DNA of 9,236 nt from JAWLGJ01 sp041685145 (lineage in GTDB: Bacteria; Pseudomonadota; Alphaproteobacteria; Rhodospirillales; Magnetospirillaceae), in the NCBI GenBank assembly GCA_041685145.1, contig JAWLGJ010000074.1:1-9236 (forward strand), written 5' to 3'. The notes beneath the pieces are model-generated. The model was not told where the DNA came from, did no database searches, and worked only from the letters and a program-made list of their open reading frames with translations. The position numbers and the translations under genes were made by a program. Numbering within the stretch: position 1 is the stretch's first letter; every line of letters starts with the position of its first letter. Shown piece after piece: positions 1 to 6,897 of this stretch.

Positions 1-68
1 CGCCAGCAGCAGCGGCCATTCATGCCCCGGAAGGTGTAGAATGACGACTGTGCACATGCAAAAAAGTC

Positions 69-97
69 CTGTACCTCTTTGGCGTACGGGTTATAAC
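69..97 (+). promoter_or_regulatory. Candidate sigma-70-like promoter for the zeta-subunit gene
   Basis: TATAAC at 92-97 matches the -10 consensus at five of six bases. CTGTAC at 69-74 is a weak -35 at a 17-base spacing. The -10 lies inside the 8-bp palindrome GTTATAAC (90-97), so it could equally serve a gene running left. The predicted transcript would start near 104 and give a leader of about 75 bases. No gene can be called in 1-181: the short open stretches at the left edge end at stops near 39 and 44 and carry no recognisable motif. Confidence 0.3.
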
Positions 98-133
98 ACC
101 CGCGCACGGGGCGTTGGGATGGCGGCCTCGTGC

Positions 134-147
134 CCCTACATGTAGGG
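134..147. promoter_or_regulatory. 14-bp perfect palindrome upstream of the zeta-subunit gene
   Basis: CCCTACATGTAGGG is a perfect dyad whose right edge lies 34 bases before the ATG at 182. It falls in the likely 5' leader, so it could be an operator for a dimeric regulator or a hairpin in the mRNA. Its symmetry is plain in the sequence. Any function is inferred. Confidence 0.4.
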
Positions 148-181
148 TGCAGGCTTTTCGACTGGGACCGACGAGCGCAGC

Positions 182-532
182 ATGACAACCTTCGATGATC
201 GCGAAAAGGCTTTCGAGGCGAAATACCGCCTGGATCAGGAAACGGCCTTCAAGGTGCAGGTCCGCCGCGACAAGCGGCTGGGCCGATGGGCCGCCGAACT
301 GATGGGCCTGGGCGGGCAGGAGGCCGAGGCCTACGCCGCGACGGTGGTCGAGTCGAACTTCGCGCAGCCCGGCGATGACGACGTGGTGCAGAAGGTGCTG
401 GAGGATTTTGCCGCCGCCGGCGTCGACATGGACGAGCAGCGGTTGCGCAAGACGATGGACCGCCTGGGCGCCGAGGCCCGCGCCGAGATCGTCAGCGAGG
501 TCACCGCCGCCAAGCAAAACCGCGGCGGCTGA
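182..532 (+). CDS. DUF1476 protein, F1Fo-ATPase inhibitor zeta subunit
   Basis: This 116-residue cytoplasmic protein belongs to the DUF1476 family. The Paracoccus denitrificans member is the zeta subunit, which binds F1-ATPase and blocks ATP hydrolysis. The N-terminus MTTFDDREKAFEAKY and the segment LGRWAAELMGLGGQEAEAYA are characteristic of the family. In studied members the first 15-20 residues are the flexible inhibitory arm and the rest folds as a small helical bundle, which fits the charged helical composition here. The length is slightly above the usual 104-110. The ATG at 182 is chosen because it gives the conserved N-terminus, although the Shine-Dalgarno is weak. In alphaproteobacteria this gene often lies close to purine genes such as purB and purC; here purB is about 1.1 kb to the right. 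The family assignment is confident. Inhibitory activity in this organism is inferred. Confidence 0.9.
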   Translation: MTTFDDREKAFEAKYRLDQETAFKVQVRRDKRLGRWAAELMGLGGQEAEAYAATVVESNFAQPGDDDVVQKVLEDFAAAGVDMDEQRLRKTMDRLGAEARAEIVSEVTAAKQNRGG

Positions 533-597
533 TCGCCCGTCGCCGCACGGCGCGAAACGCGGGTTCGCGGCTCGCGCCACTCCCGCGGGCGATTTTC
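532..597 (+). terminator. Branched hairpin with short T run after the zeta-subunit gene
   Basis: A perfect 8-bp stem pairs ATCGCCCG (532-539, starting in the TGA stop) with CGGGCGAT (586-593), followed by TTTTCCCC. The long interior can fold further: GGCGCGA (549-555) pairs with TCGCGCC (572-578), or CGCGAA (551-556) with TTCGCG (564-569). The element fills the whole gap between the convergent zeta-subunit and luxR-type genes. The T run is only four bases, so intrinsic termination is probable rather than certain. Confidence 0.45.
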
Positions 598-604
598 CCC
601 GTCC

Positions 605-1333
605 CTAGGGCTGCACCGCCCCCAGCAGCACCGCCTTGGCCACCGCCTGCTCGCGGGTGGCGGCGCCCAGCTTTTTCTTCGCGTTTGCGACGTGAAGATT
701 GACCGTGACCTCGGCCAGTTTGAGGCGGTCGGCGATCTCGGCGACACGCATCCCCTTGGCCAGCCACAGCAGCACCTCGCGCTCACGGGCGGTCAGCCTT
801 ACCGCGTCCAGTGTCTCTTCCCGCATCAGCGCCTGCAGGCGGTAATGGCCGGCCGCAGCGGCAAGACGCATCACCCCGCCGGTGTGAGCCAGGAGGCGCA
901 CCAGACCGTCGCCATCCTCCGGAAACCCCAGGGTGACGGTGCCGCCGAGGGGTGCGTCGCAATGCCCAACCGGCACCGACAGCCCGTTGCGCAGGCCATA
1001 GGCGGAGTAGCCGTCCTCCATCAGGCGGCGGCTGCCCTCGGCGACGGCCGGGTTGTCAGCGTCGATGTCCAGCCCCCACACCAGCGGTATCGGCCGGGTC
1101 ACGCAGTGGTGGGCGACATGGTCGACGCGCCAATAGGCTTCGGCCAAATACTGCTCCGGCCACCATTCCGGGCAGGTGGTGAGAAAGCGGACCGCGGCCG
1201 GGTCGGTGCCGAACCAAGAATGCACCGTCTGCGCGCCCCGCTGTTGCAGGAAGTCGCGCGCCACGGCCCAGGCGTCGTCCACGGTGTCAGCGCGTTCCAA
1301 CGCGGTGAAGAAATCCTGCAGGGTCCAATGCAC
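605..1333 (-). CDS. LuxR-family regulator with autoinducer-binding domain (LuxR solo)
   Basis: This is a 242-residue transcription factor with an N-terminal autoinducer-binding domain (about 15-165) and a C-terminal LuxR-type helix-turn-helix (about 178-238, LTAREREVLLWLAKGM and EVTVNLHVANAKKKLGA). The ligand-pocket residues conserved in acyl-homoserine-lactone receptors can be placed as W58, Y62, D71, W86 and G117. The residue after the conserved Asp is His (H72), where TraR/LuxR usually have Pro. The start is GTG at 1333: an in-frame stop lies just upstream and AAGGGA sits eight bases before it. No luxI synthase is visible, so it is a solo regulator within this window. It converges on the zeta-subunit gene. 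Its ligand may be an AHL or another small molecule. The family call is secure; ligand and targets are unknown. Confidence 0.88.
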   Translation of the reverse strand: MHWTLQDFFTALERADTVDDAWAVARDFLQQRGAQTVHSWFGTDPAAVRFLTTCPEWWPEQYLAEAYWRVDHVAHHCVTRPIPLVWGLDIDADNPAVAEGSRRLMEDGYSAYGLRNGLSVPVGHCDAPLGGTVTLGFPEDGDGLVRLLAHTGGVMRLAAAAGHYRLQALMREETLDAVRLTAREREVLLWLAKGMRVAEIADRLKLAEVTVNLHVANAKKKLGAATREQAVAKAVLLGAVQP

Positions 1334-1357
1334 TGCCGCGATCCCTTCGCCCTAGTC

Positions 1358-1390
1358 GTTGCGCAACCATACCCTATGGAAACTGATAGG
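1358..1390 (-). promoter_or_regulatory. Dyad cluster upstream of the luxR-type gene, candidate lux-box
   Basis: Three inverted repeats lie 25-57 bases upstream of the GTG start. They are the perfect palindrome GTTGCGCAAC (1358-1367), CCATA-CCC-TATGG (1367-1379), and CCTAT-N8-ATAGG (1373-1390). The last is an 18-bp dyad of the length expected for a lux-box, although it does not match the classical Vibrio consensus. Autoregulation by the adjacent LuxR-type protein is the simplest reading, but it is inferred. The 1358-1367 palindrome could also be a leader hairpin. Confidence 0.4.
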
Positions 1391-1462
1391 TTGTTGCCTG
1401 TCCAGGGGCAGTCCACGATTTCGGTGGGGGGGAATATTGGGGGCCGAAGTGAGGGTCATGTG

Positions 1463-1676
1463 GTGCAGCAGAGCCGATACTGCCCCTATTGCAGGGAAGA
1501 CGCCGTACACGCCGTCTATGAGTTCGAGGACGACCGCATATACTGGTGCAGGCGTTGCGCCCAGGTGTCCATCGAGCCCAAGTGCGAAGACCGGACTGCT
1601 GATTCAATATCCTGGGGCGGCGGCCACGGGATTCCCGCTGTCGCGGGAATGACAGGCGGGGAGAGAGGCCGCGGCC

Positions 1677-1702
<26 letters not shown>
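1463..1702 (+). CDS. Small zinc-ribbon protein of unknown function
   Basis: The frame encodes two CxxC knuckles, CPYC (residues 7-10) and CRRC (29-32), separated by 18 residues containing acidic and aromatic positions, plus a further Cys at 41. This is the layout of a small zinc ribbon that binds one structural zinc. The start is placed at GTG 1463, eight bases after a GAGG. A GTG at 1460 and an ATG at 1376 are in-frame alternatives, the last giving 108 residues. After about residue 50 the reading frame runs through the palindromic repeat at 1631-1650 (translated as HGIPAVAGMTG) and then over the last 26 bases of purB on the other strand, so the tail is probably not original protein. An ATG at 1458 belongs to another frame and loses the cysteines. 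The spacing of the cysteines is the main evidence; function is unknown. Confidence 0.5.
1631..1650. repeat. REP-like palindrome of the ATTCCC-N8-GGGAAT type
   Basis: ATTCCCGC and GCGGGAAT pair perfectly around a TGTC loop. The format ATTCCC-N8-GGGAAT is that of the neisserial dRS3 repeat, and related dispersed palindromes occur in other proteobacteria. It sits 27 bases beyond the purB stop, between purB and the zinc-ribbon ORF. In purB RNA it would form a stable 3' hairpin but has no T run, so it is more likely a dispersed repeat or mRNA stabiliser than an intrinsic terminator. Confidence 0.65.
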
Positions 1703-2975
<1,273 letters not shown>

Positions 2976-3016
2976 CGCGGGAACGTCCTGGTCTGTGGCG
3001 CGGCCGAAGCGCAGGC

Positions 3017-3045
3017 GTTATGGCAGAAAGCGGCCGGCTTGCAAA
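3017..3045 (-). promoter_or_regulatory. Candidate purB promoter
   Basis: Read on the minus strand, TTTGCA (3045-3040) and CATAAC (3022-3017) are separated by 17 bases, each matching the sigma-70 consensus at four of six positions. The site lies between the cbbP terminator and the purB start, where a promoter is needed if the terminator works. The -35 falls inside an inverted repeat, CCGGCTT (3034-3040) with AAGCCGG (3044-3050), which could be an operator or a second hairpin. Confidence 0.3.
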
Positions 3046-3056
3046 GCCGGAGGGCG

Positions 3057-3083
3057 AAAAAAAGACGGGGCCTCGCGGCCCCG
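3057..3083 (-). terminator. Intrinsic terminator of the cbbM-cbbP unit
   Basis: On the minus strand a 7-bp all-GC stem (CGGGGCC with GGCCCCG, 3083-3066) and a four-base loop are followed by TC and seven T residues (3063-3057). It begins 30 bases after the cbbP stop. This is the most convincing terminator in the window and separates the Calvin-cycle genes from purB. Confidence 0.85.
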
Positions 3084-3112
3084 AAAGTCATGTTGGACAG
3101 GGGAGGTCCGCC

Positions 3113-4006
3113 TCACGTCATCAGGCTGCGACGGTCGTCGATGATGCGGCGCAGGATGGGCGTGAGGATAAGCTCCATCGCCAGCCCCATCTTTCCTCCG
3201 GGGACGACGATGGAATTGCGGCGCGACATCCACGACCCGTTCAGCATCTGCAACAGATAGGGGAAGTCGAGCCGGAAGCGGTCCGGCTTGCGGAAACGGA
3301 TCACCACCAGGCTTTCGTCGGCGGTGGGGATATCGCGGGCGATGATGGGGTCCGACGTATCGACGATGGGAACGCGCTGGAAGTTGATGTCGGTCAGTTT
3401 GAACTGCGGCACGATGTAATGCACATAGTCGTGCATCCGGCGCAGGATCGTGTCCATCACCGCCTGTTCGGAATAGCCGCGCAGGTCGGTGTCGCGGCGG
3501 ATCTTCTGAATCCATTCCAGATTGATCACCGGCACCACCCCGATCTTCAGGTCGACGTACTGGGCGACGTTGACCTCGTCGGTGACCACGCAGCCGTGCA
3601 GCCCCTCATAGAACAGCACGTCGGTGCCGCCGGGGATGTCCTCCCAGGGCGTGAACTCGCCCGGCCCGATGCCCAGCTCCTGGTAGGGCTTGGCCTCGCC
3701 GTCATTGTGGATGTACAGCCGCCGCCGGCCGCCGCCGCTGGCGGCATAGGTGCGGAAGAGGTCTTCAAGGTCGCCGAACAGGTTGGCCTGGGGGCCGAAA
3801 TGGCTGAAATGGGTGTTCCCCTCGGCCTCGGCCTTGGCGAGGGCCTCCTTCATTTCCTTGCGATTGAAGCGGTGGAAGCTGTCGCCCTCGATGACCGCCG
3901 GGCTGATGCCTTCGCGGCGGAACATGTGCTCGAAGGCCTCCTTGACGGTGCTGGTGCCGGCACCGGACGACCCGGTGACGGCAATGATCGGGTGTTTCCG
4001 TGACAT
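3113..4006 (-). CDS. cbbP: Phosphoribulokinase, class I bacterial type
   Basis: This 297-residue cytosolic kinase phosphorylates ribulose 5-phosphate with ATP to ribulose 1,5-bisphosphate, the RuBisCO substrate. The P-loop GSSGAGTST is at 12-20. D42, H45, R49, K53 and H100 match the numbering of catalytic and substrate-binding residues in the Rhodobacter sphaeroides enzyme. The RRD...RGYS stretch (170-178) matches its later active-site Asp/Arg cluster, offset by three residues. Length and sequence fit the octameric bacterial class rather than the plant/cyanobacterial class. The ATG at 4006 follows a strong purine-rich Shine-Dalgarno region (AGGAGAGGAGAGGG). It lies 119 bases downstream of cbbM on the same strand, so the two are probably co-transcribed, with the intergenic hairpin able to set their ratio. 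An intrinsic terminator follows. Confidence 0.96.
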   Translation of the reverse strand: MSRKHPIIAVTGSSGAGTSTVKEAFEHMFRREGISPAVIEGDSFHRFNRKEMKEALAKAEAEGNTHFSHFGPQANLFGDLEDLFRTYAASGGGRRRLYIHNDGEAKPYQELGIGPGEFTPWEDIPGGTDVLFYEGLHGCVVTDEVNVAQYVDLKIGVVPVINLEWIQKIRRDTDLRGYSEQAVMDTILRRMHDYVHYIVPQFKLTDINFQRVPIVDTSDPIIARDIPTADESLVVIRFRKPDRFRLDFPYLLQMLNGSWMSRRNSIVVPGGKMGLAMELILTPILRRIIDDRRSLMT

Positions 4007-4037
4007 CCCTCTCCTCTCCTGCTGGTTATGGCGGCCG

Positions 4038-4073
4038 CGCCGCCCGCCGCCCCGGGGGCGGGGGGCGGGCGCC
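4038..4073 (-). other. GC-only inverted repeat between cbbM and cbbP
   Basis: Nearly all bases are G or C. The left half (4039-4053, GCC/GCCC repeats) is complementary with small mismatches to the right half (4054-4073), with CCGG at the centre. In the cbbM-cbbP transcript it forms a very stable hairpin starting about 32 bases before the cbbP start. It has no T run. It could protect the 3' end of processed cbbM mRNA or reduce read-through so that RuBisCO is made in excess of kinase; both readings are inferred. Confidence 0.5.
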
Positions 4074-4105
4074 GGGTGCCGGCTTATTTCTCCGGCTTGG
4101 TAAGA

Positions 4106-4127
4106 AGTATTAGAGCTCTCTTATACT
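4106..4127. other. AT-rich near-perfect dyad over the cbbM stop codon
   Basis: AGTATTAGAG (4106-4115) and CTCTTATACT (4118-4127) are complementary at nine of ten positions around a two-base centre containing AGAGCTCT. It overlaps the TAG stop of cbbM (4126-4128) and is strikingly AT-rich beside the GC-only repeat. It may be an RNA-processing or stabilising hairpin, or a protein site. No family-specific match is recognised. Confidence 0.4.
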
Positions 4128-5499
4128 ATTTGTTCAGCGCCTGCCGCCAGTCCGGATACAGCGCGTCGGCGTCGTGCGGGAACGATTCGAAGGCGCCGGC
4201 CAGTTCCGGATTCTCCTTGGCATAGGTCAGCAGGTCGACGCCCTGGGTCCAGGCCTCGTGCGCCTGGCGCAGCGACTTGGCGCCGGCGACGGGGCCGTCC
4301 TTGTGCCCGAAGGCGCCGCCGCCCGAGGTCTGGATGATGTTGGAGTGACCGAGATTGTCGAAGAAGCCGGGCAGGCGCAGCGCGTTCATGCCGCCCGAGA
4401 TGATGGGCGTGGTGGCCTTCATCCCATACCATTTCTGGCGGTAGAAAAGCCCGTCGGCCTCCTCGTTCTCCAGCATGAAGGCCAGCAGCTTGTCCTCGGG
4501 CGCGCCCTCCATCTTGCCGAAGCCCATCGTGCCGGTGTGGATGCCCGAGGCCCCCTGAAGGCGCGCCATCTTCATGTGCACCAGCGAGGTGTAGCCGCGC
4601 TTGGCCTGCGGCGAGGTGACGGCGCCGTGGCCGGCGCGGTGGTAGTGCAGGAACTGCCCCGAGAAGTAACGCCGTGCCAGGGTGACCGCCGAGGGCCCGC
4701 CGACATAGCCGTCGACCAGAAAGGCGACGTGGCCGGCGTTCTCGCCAAAGGTCTCCAGCACCAGTTCGCCGCGGCGGATCATCTCGAAGGGGTCGTCGGC
4801 GGTGATATTGGCGGAAAACAGCTTGGGCTGGCCGGTCTCGTCCTGGGCGCGGCGCATGGCGTCGGCGACAAGCTGCATGGTCTGCTTGTAGGGGGCGAAG
4901 ACCTGGTTGCCCTGGGGCTCGTCATTCTTGATGAAGTCCCCCGCCCGCCAGAACTGATAGCAGGCGTCGGCGAAGGGCTGCGGACGCAGGCCCAGCTTGG
5001 GCTTGATGATGGTGCCGACGATCATGCCGCCATCGTTGAGCGGCCGCCCCAGCACCCGCCACATCTCCTCGATGTTCTTGGCCGGGCCGTCGAACAGCTG
5101 CAGATAGGCCGGGGGGACGTAGAAATCGAGCATCTTGGCGTATTCGACGTCGCTCATGCCCTGGTTGTTGCCGATGGCAAGGGTCAGGAAAGAGACGATC
5201 ATCGCCCGGCCGTCGGTGACGTTGCGGTCGAAAAGCTCGATCGGATAGGCGATCTTCATCAACTCCTTGTCCTCGTCGATTTCATAGACGAGGGCATCGA
5301 CGCCGCGGGTGAAGTCGTCGGTGGTGCTGACCTCGACATTGGTGCCGGTCGAGGATTCGGCGGCGAAGTGGGCGGCGGTGGCCAGATAGCCATAGCCGGG
5401 CCGCGGCTTCATAAGATAGGCGCACAGCACATGCCGGCCGCCGGCGATCAGCTCCTCTTCGCTCAGGTTGAGGCGGGCGTAACGCTTCGACTGATCCAT
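4126..5499 (-). CDS. cbbM: RuBisCO form II large subunit
   Basis: This is the 457-residue form II ribulose-1,5-bisphosphate carboxylase/oxygenase, which works as large-subunit dimers without small subunits. The active-site residues fall at exactly the Rhodospirillum rubrum numbers: K166 (GTIIKPKLGL), the carbamylated K191 with D193 and E194 (GDFIKNDEPQ), H287, H321, loop-6 K329 (GTMGFGKMEG) and S368. All are intact, so a catalytic enzyme rather than a RuBisCO-like protein is expected. The reading frame stays open far upstream, but ATG 5499 (MDQSKRYARLNL) is the homologous start and is preceded by GGGAG and AGAAG. cbbP follows on the same strand; no small-subunit gene or cbbR is visible. The 200 bases to the His-rich gene (5500-5699) should hold its promoter, but no convincing -35/-10 pair was found. 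Confidence 0.98.
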   Translation of the reverse strand: MDQSKRYARLNLSEEELIAGGRHVLCAYLMKPRPGYGYLATAAHFAAESSTGTNVEVSTTDDFTRGVDALVYEIDEDKELMKIAYPIELFDRNVTDGRAMIVSFLTLAIGNNQGMSDVEYAKMLDFYVPPAYLQLFDGPAKNIEEMWRVLGRPLNDGGMIVGTIIKPKLGLRPQPFADACYQFWRAGDFIKNDEPQGNQVFAPYKQTMQLVADAMRRAQDETGQPKLFSANITADDPFEMIRRGELVLETFGENAGHVAFLVDGYVGGPSAVTLARRYFSGQFLHYHRAGHGAVTSPQAKRGYTSLVHMKMARLQGASGIHTGTMGFGKMEGAPEDKLLAFMLENEEADGLFYRQKWYGMKATTPIISGGMNALRLPGFFDNLGHSNIIQTSGGGAFGHKDGPVAGAKSLRQAHEAWTQGVDLLTYAKENPELAGAFESFPHDADALYPDWRQALNK

Positions 5500-5699
5500 T
5501 TTCTTCTCGCTCCCTGGGTCTTGCGAATGACCGGGCTTGGTGGCCGTTCGATGCGGCTGCCGCCTCGCTTGGCGCAGCCTGGAGCAAGAATGCCCGCCGG
5601 CAACCACCCGCGGAACACCCGGGCGGGGGGAGCCGCCACATTTCATGGGCAGGGCCGAATCCGCCCGAAGGGGTGGGGCCGGAGTGGTGGCGCCGCCGG

Positions 5700-5963
5700 T
5701 CAGTGGTCGTGGTCGTGGGGCTCCAGTTCCTCCGGCGCGTGCCGGTGGTCGTGGGGCTTCAGGGCGTGGTTGGGGTGCTGGTGGTAGTGGCCGGCCTCGG
5801 GACCGTGGTCGTGCTCGTGGGTGTGCTGGTGGGTGTGGAAGTGGCGGTGCACATGCTTGTGCTCGTGGGTGTGAACGACGCCCGCGTGGCGGTGCGGGTG
5901 GGCGTGGATGTGGATGTGCTCGTGCTCGTGATAGTGCCGGTGCGGGTGGCGTCCGCGCCCCAT
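5700..5963 (-). CDS. Histidine-rich putative Ni/Co-binding protein
   Basis: This 87-residue protein contains 33 histidines (38%), mostly as alternating X-His pairs, for example in HYHEHEHIHIHAHPHRH, with acidic, Arg and Thr residues between. There are no cysteines and no hydrophobic signal or membrane segment, so it is predicted to be cytoplasmic. Such His tracts bind nickel, cobalt or zinc, as in the His-rich parts of HypB, SlyD and CooJ, but no homologous fold is recognised. ATG 5963 is chosen over an in-frame start at 5993 because AGGGAG lies seven bases before it. On the minus strand TATAGT at 5998-5993 is a possible -10 with a poor -35. It lies divergent from the CbiM/NikL-like cluster and upstream of cbbM on the same strand. 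A role as metal store, buffer or chaperone is inferred. Confidence 0.75.
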   Translation of the reverse strand: MGRGRHPHRHYHEHEHIHIHAHPHRHAGVVHTHEHKHVHRHFHTHQHTHEHDHGPEAGHYHQHPNHALKPHDHRHAPEELEPHDHDH

Positions 5964-6108
5964 GCTCGCGCTCCCTCTTCTCTGTCCGCACAACTATATC
6001 GCGCCGGCGCGGGGGCTTCCAGCTTGGGCTGGGCAGCGGCCGGGTTTCGTGTTAGCGTCCGCCAACATCCTCGACTGCAATCATAATTCCTTGGCAGGTA
6101 GTCGCATA
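5964..6108. promoter_or_regulatory. Divergent control region between His-rich gene and Co/Ni cluster
   Basis: These 145 bases must carry the promoters for both directions. Visible items are a minus-strand TATAGT (5998-5993) and two plus-strand CATAAT hexamers (6082-6087 and 6105-6110), the second overlapping the small palindrome GCATAATGC at the 6109 start. No cobalamin-riboswitch sequence elements and no GTATGA-N-TCATAC NikR-type operator were recognised. A shared metal-responsive operator is plausible from the layout but is not demonstrated. Confidence 0.35.
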
Positions 6109-6267
6109 ATGCATTTCCGGAGCTGGGCGGGGGCGGTTGCCCCGGGCGTCGCCGTGTTGACCGGCGTCGCGGCGCCGGCAAGGTCCATGCGCACGGTGCA
6201 GGACGGCCGTCCGGTGCCGGTCGACCACGGCGGGCCGATGCGAGTCCACGCCACCGACATGCGGTAG
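6109..6267 (+). CDS. Small candidate secreted peptide ahead of cbiM-like gene
   Basis: This short frame encodes 52 residues starting MHFRSWAGAVAPGVAVLTG. A basic residue followed by a hydrophobic alanine/valine stretch and small residues resembles a signal peptide, leaving a short tail with two His and several Met and Asp. AGGT lies about nine bases before the ATG. Its TAG stop overlaps the Shine-Dalgarno of the cbiM-like gene, leaving only 12 bases between them, so the two could be translationally coupled. It matches nothing I recognise. It may be a leader peptide, a small periplasmic metal-binding peptide, or a chance frame in the leader RNA. Confidence 0.35.
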   Translation: MHFRSWAGAVAPGVAVLTGVAAPARSMRTVQDGRPVPVDHGGPMRVHATDMR

Positions 6268-6279
6268 GGAAGGCAGAGA

Positions 6280-6897
6280 ATGGCTCATATTCCCGACGGC
6301 ATCCTGTCGCCGCCCGTGCTGGCGGCGGGCCTTGCCGTCGCCGCCGGCGGTACCGCCTTGGCGCTGCGGCGCCTGGAATCGGACGATCTGGCGCCGGTGG
6401 CGCTGGTGTCGGCGGCCTTCTTCGTGGTGTCGCTGGTGCATGTGCCGCTGGGGCCGTCGGGGGCACATCTGATGCTGACCGGCCTCATGGGCCTGATGCT
6501 GGGCTGGGCGGTGTTTCCGGCGGTGTTGGTGGCGCTGATGCTGCAACTGCTGATGTTCGGTCATGGCGGCCTCGGCAGCCTCGGGGTCAATGTCGCCGTG
6601 ATGGCGCTGCCGGCGCTGGTGGTGGGCGCCCTGCTGCGGCCCTTGCTGCGCCGCGGCCAACGCGCGGCGGCGGTTGCCGGCGCGGCCGCCGGCGGGCTGG
6701 GCGTTGCGATGGCCGGGGCGTTGGTGGCGCTGGCGCTGGCTGCCAGCGGCGAGGCATTTCTGCCGGCGGCAAAGCTGGTGGCGGCGGCGCATCTGCCGCT
6801 GGCAGCGGTGGAGGCGGTGGTCACCGCCGCGGCCGTGCGGCTGCTGTATCAGGTGCGGCCGTCGGCACTGCCGGGAGCGGTGGCCGCCAATGCCTAG
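6280..6897 (+). CDS. cbiM: CbiM/NikM-type cobalt/nickel transporter substrate-binding subunit
   Basis: This 205-residue inner-membrane protein is the metal-specific S component of an energy-coupling-factor Co/Ni uptake system. It is largely hydrophobic with several transmembrane helices. It begins MAHIPDGILSPP, the conserved CbiM/NikM N-terminus with one extra Ala. Met aminopeptidase would be expected to remove Met before Ala, restoring His as residue 2, where structurally studied NikM uses the N-terminal amine and His2 as metal ligands. His54 and His63 in HVPLGPSGAHL lie in the region holding the other ligand, and FGHGGLGSLGVN (93-104) is also typical. AAGG six bases before ATG 6280 supports the start. 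The last eight bases overlap the NikL-like gene. No cbiQ/cbiO genes are visible. Co versus Ni cannot be decided; nikM is an alternative name. Confidence 0.85.
   Translation: MAHIPDGILSPPVLAAGLAVAAGGTALALRRLESDDLAPVALVSAAFFVVSLVHVPLGPSGAHLMLTGLMGLMLGWAVFPAVLVALMLQLLMFGHGGLGSLGVNVAVMALPALVVGALLRPLLRRGQRAAAVAGAAAGGLGVAMAGALVALALAASGEAFLPAAKLVAAAHLPLAAVEAVVTAAAVRLLYQVRPSALPGAVAANA

Noticed and set aside
1..44. 3' end of an upstream plus-strand gene or start of a divergent purC
   Set aside because: Short open stretches exist in several frames, but none shows a family motif, and the minus-strand ATGs near 19 and 23 do not give a purC-like N-terminus.
692..1375. Plus-strand frame running from 692 into the zinc-ribbon ORF
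   Set aside because: This part is antisense to the luxR-type gene and has no motif. The coding signal in this frame starts only near the CxxC region.
1426..1443. G7 and G5 runs as a phase-variation tract in the zinc-ribbon ORF
   Set aside because: The runs lie upstream of the favoured GTG start, and seven G in a GC-rich genome is weak evidence for slippage control.
4174..5787. 537-codon plus-strand open frame opposite cbbM
   Set aside because: Every RuBisCO active-site residue is intact on the minus strand. The plus frame shows no known motif and arises from codon bias.
5500..5991. Upstream extension of the cbbM reading frame to a start at 5991
   Set aside because: The added residues are Pro/Arg/Ala-rich and overlap the His-rich gene in another frame. 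Form II RuBisCO numbering matches exactly from the ATG at 5499.
5964..6279. Cobalamin riboswitch ahead of the Co transporter
   Set aside because: I looked for the conserved B12-box type elements expected in such a leader and saw none.
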